Shown: positions 21,732 through 31,934 of the stretch, one piece after another | Numbering within the stretch: the first letter of the stretch is position 1 | Layout: every line of letters begins with the position of its first letter | NCBI GenBank assembly: GCA_900073065.1 | Contig: FJOG01000009.1 | Location: 167,176 to 231,175, forward strand | Direction: 5' to 3' | From: Phialocephala subalpina | Taxonomy: Eukaryota > Ascomycota > Leotiomycetes > Helotiales > Mollisiaceae | Length of the DNA stretch: 64,000 nt | Notes under the pieces: model-generated | The model's database searches: none | What the model was told of the DNA's origin: nothing | What the model saw: only the letters and a program-made list of their open reading frames with translations | Made by a program: the position numbers and the translations under genes

Positions 21732-21892
21732 ATATTTGGGACTATGAGGATATGCGGAACTAGAGGAGCTGCGAAGATTACGGAGAAGGGGTCGGATATT
21801 CGAGAGATCATGAAAATAGAGACCTCTATTGACTTTGGCGGCTCCGCCATATATTCAAGGAAGGAGACCCAAGTCAAAGCCATCTTGCCCAG

Positions 21893-23650
21893 CTAATTCC
21901 ATCTTTTACCACTACCCGAACTTCCCCATTTCTGAGTGACTATAAAGCCCATCGTATCATGCGCATTCAGGGTTCGATTGATCCCTCCTGGAACATATCC
22001 CAAGTTCTCGCCTGTCCAAATGTCCGTCACCTACTTGAAGTTAGCGGACCTGCTTGAGGTCGGAATAAGAAAGAGCGAACTCACCTCAAAATTCTCGCAC
22101 CAGCCTTTCTTGTACTCCGGAAGCTCACTCCAAACAATCTGCCTCTCAGCCGTCTCATTCAGACTATTGAGCGCCAGCACCAACGTCCCCGCCTCACTTT
22201 GTCCAGACCAATACTCCGCCGGATTCGTAGCGTTAAACGTCCAATCCGGGTTCGTCCCCCATTTATATGGAGTGGCCGGGCCTCCATAAGTACTGTCCTG
22301 ACTGAACGCCAACAAATACTTGTTCTTCAGGATGTCGACCAGTTCAGGGGCAAGCGTATCCAAACTCGTCCCGATAATAACCGGACTCTTCATCGCCGCC
22401 CAAAAAGCAAAATGACTCCTATTCTCCTCTACCGTCAACTCCCCATTCCCCACCTCCAACATATCCGCATCATTATGTCCCCAAAACCCAACACTATTCA
22501 AATCAAAACTATTCTCATTCAAAATCTGTGCGGTCCTCGCCCAACTGGGAGAAATATCCCCACTCATCCTCCACGAACTCCCCGTCTCGTTTCCCCACGC
22601 CCAAACATCCGCTGTTCCCCATTCACAGAGACTATACAGGATGGTGCGATTCTGAGCTAACAAGGCGTCGCGCATACGGCGATATCGTTCAGCGGAATTG
22701 GAGGTGCTCCAATCATAGCCAGGAGGAGGAGAAGAGCTGGTAGTAGGACAGGTACCATTAATTAAAGAGGTGGATTCTGGGACACAAGCTACGTATTCGT
22801 CAGTCCAGTTGGAGGGGATGCCGCAGTTGTCGTATTTTAGGTAGTCGATTCCCCAGGAGGCGAAGGTGGCTGCGTCGATGGATTCGTAACCAAATGATGC
22901 AGGGTATTTAGCGCAGGTTTTAAGGCCAGCACTGCTATAAATCCCGATTTTCAGACCCAGGGCGTGAATCTTGTCTGCGGTGCCGGAAATGCCGTCTGGG
23001 AATTTCACGGGGTCGGGGATGATTTGTTGGGTGACATTGTCGCGGCCGGATTGGACGGACCAGCAGTCGTCAACTAGGATGTCGTCAGTTTATGATTTGC
23101 GTAAGGTTGTACATTGAAACTTGAAAACTGAGAAGCTCAAACCGCGAGAAAACAATGGCTTAGGAGCGGAGGGTGATTGGCGGAAAGAGGGACGTTGGCA
23201 GAAGGAGGGACATTAATTCGAGAAGAGCTGCTTCCTCGAGGTGGGTCATTTCCAAGGTCGCAATGTCCTCAAACTTGCTCGGACAAACTCGTTCCTCCAT
23301 ACCATATTCTCTTCACCCACCTCTTCCGCCGTCGGATCGCCACTCTCGGCATCATCTGCTATCACACCAATTCTCCTCCCAATCCTAACCCCACACTCCA
23401 GATCCCAAAACCAAAGAAAGAAACACTCACTATTAACATACTCATACCCCGCATCCTTCAACCCCAAACTAACAATCTGATTCGCAGCCGTCATAATCTT
23501 GTCCTCATCAACATCGCAATGGAATGCATTCCAGCTATTCCATCCCAGAGCTGGTAATTTCCCCACATCATCCTTCAACACCAACGCATTCCCCGTCTGC
23601 AATGTCGCGAATAGGGAGAAGAGAGCGGGGAGAGTGAGTGAGGGATACAT
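21893..23650 (-). CDS. Secreted alpha-galactosidase, glycoside hydrolase family 27
   Basis: Exons 23650-23431, 23073-22085 and 22030-21893 encode 448 residues. I start at 23650 because [22 protein letters not shown] is a signal peptide followed directly by the mature GH27 opening [12 protein letters not shown]. The codons upstream of it are open only by chance. The family core is complete: DDCWS rebuilt across the first intron, IYSSAG, nucleophile Asp155 in [15 protein letters not shown], and the acid/base Asp277 in [10 protein letters not shown]. The C-terminal beta domain carries [11 protein letters not shown]. It should release terminal alpha-galactose from galactomannan or raffinose-type sugars outside the cell. 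The first intron is 357 nt, several times longer than any other in the window. Several N-glycosylation sequons are visible (NWT, NGT, NRT, NET). Confidence 0.94.
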
Positions 23651-24582
23651 GTTGGCGACGGACTGGTAAATGACGACGAGCAGGAGCAGAATAGAGACGT
23701 AGAGGAGCACGGTATATGTAAGCCTCGACCTCCCGCCCCTAGCTCGCATTCCTCCTTCGACGACCCCCTCAGATCTGCGCAGTGCCGGAAGAGAATTTCT
23801 CCTGATCCTACATCGTGCCTGCCAGAGAACGAACAAAAACTCGGCACAATTCGACCGAAATGCGCACGCCCAGGTGACATCGGGACTGCACCTCAACAAC
23901 TTCGGCCAGCTTAGAGATCCATTCGTTCTTGAAAGCGTGCTGCGTCAAGATGATTTTGCGGTTGCAATAAGCTCCTCCCCCTGCGCCTCACCCGTGCTAG
24001 AAGCGGGGTAGCGCAGATCATGCTGACCCCAGCAAATCAGACCGCATTGTAACGTAACACAGCCTTGCAGAACAAATCCAGTGTTATTCCATTTGTTACT
24101 ACCAGTACTAACCTCAACTGGCCCGGAGTTTGGAGAAATTTTGATTTTGTAAGGTTTACCATTTGAAAGCCTCGGCCGCCTCGTGTATAATACCACCTTT
24201 CTCCCAGTGTCATACATTAGAGACCTCATAAGACCACCGGAATCAAGCTCAATACAAGTGTATTCATCAATAAACTTTATGGTATATACAGAAGACGCAC
24301 AGAATAGGCCGTAACCACATACATGTCGTTCTTTTGAACGCCCATGCGCCTCCTCAATTTTTGTCCGTTCCGTCGTGTGGGGAAAATTTCCAAACCGTAC
24401 CGTACCGAGCCGTGGAAATATATACAATAAGATTCAGCAACCGCCATTCACTTTGGCATATCCATTCCTCTCCCTGATGACTGTTTGAGGAACTCCGTAC
24501 TCCGATATATATATATGAATGCGCTCGCTTGACAGTCAAGCAACTTCGCCTGTTCCCACGCAAAAATAGTTGAGCGCTTCAA
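23651..24582. other. Intergenic, promoter of GH27 and 3' flank of the C6 regulator
   Basis: No gene recognised. A 160-codon open frame at 23945-24427 (minus) has no domain and no Kozak-like start. A short (AT)n stretch lies near 24505-24516. Confidence 0.4.
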
Positions 24583-27500
24583 TCATCCATTATTCCTCCC
24601 CATCCCCATCCCATCCATCCCCCCGTTTCCTTGACCCCCTCCCATCGTGGGACCAACCTGCGCCGAATTCCCATTATCAAAGAAATTCAACACATCCTGC
24701 GGCAAATATTCCAACCAAGGCATCATATCCCCACCAAGCGTGCTCATATCAATCTCTTGACTCTCCATCATCATATCGCCCACTCCGCCCACCCCCAGAT
24801 AACTATTCGGACTCGGGAAAACAGCTCCGCTATTTTGTTGATACTCAAAATCCTGTCTGCTTGTACCGGGGGACGTCATGGATTGATTTCCGTGTGCGTC
24901 GAATGAGTGGTGAGAGTTAGGAGTTGCGTGAGAATAAGGGGAATTTTGAAGGCCGAGAAGCATTTCCGCATCGGATGTAGACGCCGAGTCTGCTATGGAC
25001 GGAAACTTCGGAGCGGGCGGCGGCATAGGCTGGGAGTGTTGACGACGAGGTTCGTAGCCGCGGTAGCGAGAGTAATGGGATGTTGAGGTTGAGGCTGATG
25101 TTGCTTCAGGGAGCGATTGACGGATGGGGTCGTAGATCATGTTTCCGGGCGATGGGGCGGCGGGGGGTGGTGGAGGTGGAGGTTGAGCTTGTTCGACCAT
25201 GTTTTGGTACATGAATGTTAGGTTCGAGCTGGGGGAGTTGGTTGTTCCGGTGAGGGACCAGCCGATCGCTTGAGCGGGGTCGATGGCGGGGGACCCGGGG
25301 AGGTTGTCCATTCTGGGTGAGCGGAGGTGGTCTGCATTTCGGGGTGACGGTGCTGCCATTTGCAACTTCTTTTGCCAGCCAGGAATCATGTCGTGCCTGA
25401 TCTTGGTGCTTTCGTACTCCTGCTCAGTGTAGGTCTCTGGATCCCAGATACCTTTCGCCTTCTGATCGAGTGCAACGAGGATGTACCTCGTTCCAGCCCA
25501 ATATGTCTCCAGCTGCTGCAATGCCTTGTAGCAACGCTGGTAATTTTGATTCGCGGCCGAGGCAAGCAGAGTATGCTTTTGTTTCTGTTCGTTCGCCTTT
25601 GCCGTCGCTTTTATGTCCTTCACCATCCCCTTGGTTGATCCTCGTGGAGGACTTGCATCTCGCGAAGTTGGCTGAGAAGAAGTATGGGCTGCCGACTCCA
25701 TCAAGAACGCACATGCTGCTATATACATAGGCTGACTCGTGAAAGGATTGCCAATGAAGCTTCTGGGATCGATCAATTCGGCGAAAGCCAGTATATCAGC
25801 AATCGTTTTGGCCGAGGACATGCTGAGCTCGCGACTATTGGGTAGTAAGGAGAGTATCTGGCCTTCGAACGAGTGCATCAATGTCGGTTGATGGAGAAGC
25901 ATTATAAGAGTGTGAAACCAGAAATGGACCTGGGACATTGTTAGCTCAGCTCATTGTCCGGCAAAGTGTCAGGATGTCTTACGAGAATAAAGTTCGTCCC
26001 TTCCCCGGACTTGACATAGTGCTGGAAATTGGCAGCGTTGAAAGTCAACCTCTGATCCAACTTCTGATACAATTGCGTCAAGTCCTTCTCCATTCCTGAT
26101 AGCCCTTCGATCTTCTTCGGTGTAACATCTTGGACGTCTCGAATGTTGTTCAACAAATCCGACACCCGACCGTACAGATGGATTATCTGTATCAGAGCAG
26201 GAAACGGATTTGGCCATCCGCTATCTGGATTCGCTGTGATTTCCGGGAAAGTCAATTCGAAGTCCTCATCCCTAAGCGTAACAGGTCGACCAGTCCCAGA
26301 AGAGATGACTCGATCAAGCATGAACACAGCCCAAAGAGTATCAATCCGTTCCTGTTCCACATCCTTCATCTCTTGCGCGGTAATTGTCGGCGGAGGGTTG
26401 GTCTGCACCATATCATTACTCGACCTCCTATACCCAGGATCTTTCTGCCCCTGATGCTTCACCCCATCAAGTTTCTGTAACCCAAGATCAACTGCCATGC
26501 GTATAGCACATCCAAGGTACATCCACAGTGCGCTATCCTGATTGGCTCCAAATCCCTCATAAGCAAGTAATAAAAATGCCTGAACAGCTGCGACTGTCGG
26601 ACATGGGAACGTATCAACCACTGCTGCCTTCGCTCTTTGCGCGTATACATGCCCGTATTCTGATTTCGGATATGTGGGGTCGTGAGATTGTGTGATGAGA
26701 GGATGGTCTGAGAATCGGGCAGCCAGACTACAGACAGCATCCACCAGAATCGGTTCTGCTGATTTCTCCTCCACCCTTTGTAGAAAACTGATTGGCTCCA
26801 AATCCCTCATAAGCAAGTAATAAAAATGCCTGAACAGCTGCGACTGTCGGACATGGGAACGTATCAACCACTGCTGCCTTCGCTCTTTGCGCGTATACAT
26901 GCCCGTATTCTGATTTCGGATATGTGGGGTCGTGAGATTGTGTGATGAGAGGATGGTCTGAGAATCGGGCAGCCAGACTACAGACAGCATCCACCAGAAT
27001 CGGTTCTGCTGATTTCTCCTCCACCCTTTGTAGAAAAATACCACCATCTGTTTGAATCCAGGCACAATCGCAGTCGGACCAAAGTATCTGAAATACGGCA
27101 CTCGATGACTATCACGCAGAGGCGGTGATCGTTCCAACGGACTCGGCCCATCATCTGAGAACACAGCACTCTCTCGATACTTGTCGAAGCTCCCCCTCCC
27201 TTTCCCATCATCAACAGTATTCCTCCTTCTCGGCGCGTCTCCTCCAAAGTAACTACCATTACTCTCCACCCTTCTCAACTCCGGACTCCCATTCACACTC
27301 CCTCGATTCGGATGTCTCGCAGATCCAGTCCCAGGCTCAATCTTTGTATTCCCCTCCACACTCTTATCCTCATCGTCATATACATCGTCATCGTCGTCAT
27401 TTCGTCTGCTGATTTCGTTGTCTGTCTTGCGCTCCTTCTTTGGTCCGGTTTCTGGTCCATCAGCGTAGCCTAGACAGTCGTGTCCGTTTTCTGTGCAGGT

Positions 27501-27834
27501 TGAGCAGAGGGGACGTTTGCCGTCGCAGCGAGTTTTGCGTTTTCGACATGTCCGACAGCTATTATATTCCTTATCAGCTTCGTCTAATCTCTCGCATCCC
27601 AAAGTCCAAGCTCTGCTCGGGATATTATGCCCAACGCGACGCACGACAGCATGTCAGACACTGGGGAAAGAAAAGGACGTACGCAGCATTAATCCTCCTT
27701 CTCTTCGCAGGCGGCTGGCCCTCATTGTTGACGAACCGGATCTGCTTAGGTGGTGGGAGAGGTTGTTGATGCGCAGGCGAGTTTGCGCCGACGGCAACCC
27801 CAACTCCGCTCGCTGCGGAGCTGGTGGTACTCAT
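24583..27834 (-). CDS. Zn2Cys6 fungal-specific transcription factor with internal 250-bp duplication
   Basis: Exons 27834-27683, 27558-25983 and 25929-24583 give 1,024 residues. The first splice joins PPAKRRRINAA to the zinc cluster CRTCRKRKTRCDGKRPLCSTC-TENGHDC. An acidic linker, PYFRYFGPTAIVPGFKQMV and the fungal_trans middle domain follow: AEPILVDAVCSLAARFS, VAAVQAFLLLAYEGFGANQ, IRMAVDLGLQKLDG, TLWAVFMLDRVISSGTGRP. The tail is Gln/Pro/Ser-rich and carries a run of eight prolines. It is a nuclear activator or repressor of unknown targets. The anomaly is at 26538-27037, where 250 bp occur twice head-to-tail. The first-read copy is translated out of frame (FFYKGWRRNQQNRFWW...), the second in frame. 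The stretch normally leading into the middle domain appears missing at that point. The frame stays open only because 250 is one more than a multiple of three. This could be a misassembly or a true mutation. Confidence 0.85.
26538..27037 (-). repeat. Exact 250-bp tandem duplication within the C6 regulator
   Basis: 26538-26787 is repeated at 26788-27037 with no difference that I could find. On the minus strand each unit ends GAGGGATTTGGAGCCAATCAG. The unit length is not a multiple of three. Confidence 0.9.
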
Positions 27835-28999
27835 CGCAGTCGCGAGGACGACCTCTCGTCCTCTGTTGAAGGGTTTCGCTCTCACATCCGCCTCGTAGTA
27901 TCCTAATCGGAGTCGTGAAAGAGCTGGGGGGAGATCTATCGCGAGCACATTTCGTGGAGGAGGATGGGGTTAAGATTCCCCCGCGGAGAGATTCGCGTCT
28001 GGAGAGATTTTTTTCTCGGGGTGTGGAGGTGGAGCGAGGTGAGACACAGGACGAGTTTTCCCCTCGTTTCGTCTGCTGCTGAATTTGGATACTCGAGTAT
28101 GGAGGTGTTTGATGCGATGCGATCAAGATAATTTCCGGAATCGCAGGAGGTTGGAGGCAAGGTTAGAAGTGAGGCAGCTATGCTATGCGCTCATTAAACT
28201 CGATGTGGAGAAAGGTTGAGCGGGCTTGGAATCGAGGGCGGACCAGTGAGGGACGGCGCGAGTTGCATTTACCGAGCGCTGTTGAGTGGTTAAACTACCC
28301 CGGATTTCTAATCGAGGTTGATCTTGATATTGTGGATTCTTGGCCTTATTTGTTGAAGAAAAAAGAACAGAATGATTTCTACCAGAGAATACTTGAACTC
28401 GATTGTTCATGTTCTGCCAGAGGCCTCTCTTCAGCCACAATATCAACAGCGGAGAACGAGCTGCCGAAAGCCCTCTCTCCAAAAAGTCCCCGGTCCAAAC
28501 AAAAGTCACTCCACCTCAGCATCGCCAATGGGATAGCGCATTGTGATATCCAGTTAGAGATAGGAAGCCGCTGATCCTCCCGCACTGTTATTCCCGCTGT
28601 CTGTGCCCCACGTGGCAGGGGGTATGTCGCAATTTGAACCTGAGCAAGAAACGGAGCAATATATGAGTTGGTATATGGTCACGTGTAATATACTTGGGAC
28701 GAGATAGATACGATTAAGAGACTTGGAATTTAGGGTTGATGGTGGGGGTATGAGTTAGTCTTGGAAATCTTCGTTGTGTATTTTGCAGGCACCTAGGTAT
28801 CTCTCTATCCGTTGATCGTGTACTCATGAGTCGTGCCGCTCTACTCAATATCAAGATCAATCATCTCTATCTCGGAGTCTTCCCCACAAATCTTTATCTC
28901 CAACGCCACTCCTCTAGCCGTCGATCCTCTACGCCTCCTTGTAGATATCAGAATCGCTATAATGCGTTAGCTTGACTTTCACCCCAAATCACTCTAAAC
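27835..28999. other. Intergenic, promoter of the C6 regulator
   Basis: About 1.2 kb without a recognisable gene. Open frames at 28185-28585 on both strands mirror each other and have no domain. The region directly downstream of the GH13 reading frame (29000-29052) would become coding if the frameshift noted there were corrected. Confidence 0.45.
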
Positions 29000-29052
29000 T
29001 CACAATTTCCCAAACTGATTTCTCCCCTCCGCATCTTTATTAACCCAAACAC

Positions 29053-30679
29053 TCAAACTAACCCCCGGACAAGTGAAAACCCCAAACCCATCGCTCCCAA
29101 TCTCCACCTCACCCTCCCCCACCCCAAAACATCCGTCCACTTCTCGCCCGCATGCATTTCCCCAACATGCATTTTCTTCTCCCCCGGGCCCGCATTACTC
29201 AAAACAACCGCGCACCCAAACCTCTTATCCCACGTCCCCTTCCTAACCCACCCGATACATGTCGCAAAATCGAAATAATCGTCTTGTTCACCATACGCGT
29301 AGAGCTTTCGCGCCAGGGTGAGAGCGGGCAAGGCGCCACCGCAGGAAGGAGGGAAGGGATGCTCGCCTTTGATGCCGTAGAGGTCGCCGTAGAAGATGCA
29401 GGGGTAGCCGGTGTTGCGAAGGAGGATTAGGGCGTAGGCGAGGGGTTTGAAGAAGGGTTCGATGGAGGCCTCGAGGGCTTGGTAGGGTTGGGTGTCGTGG
29501 TTCATTACGAGGGTCTGATGTTTGTGTTAGTAAGAAGACAAGAGAAGAGAAGAGAGGAGATGAGGGGGGCCGGGGGCTTACGACGGCGTTGACGGGCTCA
29601 ATTTGAACGAGGGTGTCGTCGAATACTTTTCTGAGATCTGCACCTTCGGTCTTGCTCATCTGGCTGAAGTTGTAGACGAGTGGAGCATCGAACAGACTAA
29701 ACTTCTTGCCCATACGTTGGAGGTAGCGGGACATGTCATCCAAGCTATCCTTCCAGAACTCCCCAACGAAGAACCATCCAGCACCATAGTTCTCATCCAA
29801 ATCCGTGATGAACTCCCTCAGGAAATCCTCACTGAAATGCTTAATAGCATCAAACCGGATTCCCTTCAGAGTGACCTCCTTGCTGAGCCACTTCCCCCAA
29901 TTCTTAACATCCTCCTTAACCTCCGGATGATCATAGTCGAGATCTGCGAACATGAGATAATCATAGTTGCCCTTCTCACCGTCAACGTCGCCAGCTGCAG
30001 CCCAACCTTTAGTCTTGTCTCCCAAGATCTTGTAGATAGCGGTCTTATTGTTCTCAGCATTATAGTCGGTGCCGGTGAAGTGATACCAATGATACTTCTG
30101 AGCAGAATGTTGTTCGCCGCGGCCAGGGAAGTCGAAGCCGAGCCAGGCGTCGATTTCGTAGGGGTCGGAAACGGTTTTGTTGCGATCTTCTTGGTCGACT
30201 TCTTGGGCTTCGCATTTTTCTTTGTGGTCGGCTGCTGCTTTGTGGTTGAGGACTGGAAAGTTAGCAGAGTTTTATGGAAGATGGTGAGGGGTACTACCAG
30301 CATCCCAATAGATCCCGACACCAACCTCTTTGGCCTTGTTGGTCAATGCATACAGTTCATCCTTGGTTCCCCATTTCGTGCCCTTGGATCCCTTTTGGTC
30401 GAATTCACCCAAGTCGTAGAGGTCGTAGATATCGTAGCCGTTGCCTGAAGGGGAGGATGCTTTGCATCCGGGAGGGATCCACATGTTGTCGATGCCAATT
30501 GCCTTCAGTTGAGGAATCTGTTGCTCCAAACGGATCCAATGCTTGTGATCGTCCGGCACGTACCATTCGAAAGCCTGCATCATCGTCATGTTCTCCGGCG
30601 TGGGTTTCTGCTCTGCAAAGGTCAGCGTGTGAAAATACCCCAGGACTCCAGCGCTGGAGAACTTGCCTGATTCCGCCAT
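29053..30679 (-). CDS. Intracellular alpha-amylase, GH13 (subfamily 5 type), C-terminus frameshifted
   Basis: Exons 30679-30298, 30252-29582 and 29514-29053 encode 504 residues. There is no signal peptide: the protein begins with a short lead and then MTMMQAFEWYVPDD, as in cytosolic GH13_5 enzymes. The barrel motifs are all visible: VLNHK (region I), GIRFDAIKHF with nucleophile Asp262, FFVGEFW with acid/base Glu292, and MNHDTQP with Asp358. Its likely role is hydrolysis of alpha-1,4-glucans such as cytosolic or wall-associated glucan. At the end, after TDVLGWG, the frame slips: a run of five C at 29116-29120 (five G in the gene) should be six. The +1 frame then gives a normal C-terminal beta-domain end (SDGFGVF...VSLSVWV) finishing at 29000. 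As read, the last 20 or so residues are aberrant. Sequencing error or true truncation cannot be told apart here. Confidence 0.9.
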
Positions 30680-31934
30680 CTTGTCTATTGTTTCTATGAA
30701 CGCTGCTGAACTCCTGTTTGTAAACTGGAAGGTCTATGAAGAAGTAGACAATGTAGGAAGCGAGAGGAGAGAATTGAAGGCGAAGAGGAAGGTTGAAGGA
30801 ACAGATTCAATTGTGCGCAGATACAAGTAATAGCTTGAGAATCAGCCCCTCCAAAAATTCAACCCCCCACCAAGGAAGATAGCTCCATCTGCACGTCTTC
30901 CAAGCTTGCGTCGCGATAAGGTGGGCCCCTGAATATCCCTGGATCATGACGTAGCGGGCTGTCACTTGGCGTCTTCAGAAGTAAACGAAACGCCTTAAAG
31001 GACTTTCTGAAATCAGCAGAATCAAGTATTTGATCAACGACAAGGAACATGATAGAGGAGAGTTTGAGATATTGAGATATTGAGATATCGGTCTGTTGCA
31101 CAACCGCGAATTCGCTGCAAGAACGTTTCCCTTGCAGCCGCAGTAGCCTCTCATCACGGGATCTGAAGCCTGAGCTCACGGTGAACAGGAACGAGGGAAT
31201 GTTCTCTCCAAGTAAACGGCTTTCCGCTGTTTGCCGTCCCAAGATTACCATGTTGACAGTCCGTCCCTTCGGAGACGAGGCGTCTTGTTTGGACAGGTCG
31301 AGACGATGCATCTATCATCGCATTTTGTTCGAGCCCTTCGACGAACTACCCTGAGGACATACTTTCTCTTTCAAGGTAGGCAGGTACAGGTATTCTTTCC
31401 AATTTGCCGCAAGATCGCAGCATCTCATATCGACTTCGACATTTTTCCAGTCGTCTAGTGAGACAATCCATCAGTAGGTGAGAGGCCAGTAAGAGGCAGA
31501 AAGCGCTTGGAGCGACTGAGTGGGGAAATAGGTTATCCCCGTTGCCATGCGAGGTCACCTTCCCGGCCGAGTCTGATTTGCATTGTCTGAATGGTTGTTC
31601 CTTTGTTTTTGTGTCGTGGCAAGTGTCGAAATGATTCGCGAGATTGCGGACAATGAAATTCTGGTTGCCCCGCGAACCGACTCGACAACCAAAATCAACA
31701 ATACTCTCGAGCCCAATTCATCCCAAGCCAATTGAACACGCATCACGAATTAACGAATCTTGTACTGTACATTATTTGCTTACATATAGCCACACGAACA
31801 TACTGTGCGACCGTCCTCGACTTATCATATCGTCGGAAACCCAGTAACACGGTTCGGGTTGCTGCATGAACGGGAACGCCGCGTCACTATTTACTTTGAC
31901 CTCGTACAAACACCGCTCGGCCCAATTATTCGAG
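30680..31934. other. Intergenic, divergent promoters
   Basis: Separates the GH13 gene from the large coiled-coil gene. An open frame at 30859-31311 (minus) has no recognisable features. A small GAGATATT repeat lies at about 31063-31085. Confidence 0.4.

Noticed and set aside
12639..24000. A secondary-metabolite or dedicated sugar-utilisation gene cluster formed by GH12, pectin lyase, DHA2 exporter, SDR and GH27
   Set aside because: No synthase, no shared regulator and mixed orientations. Shared ecology explains the set without a cluster.
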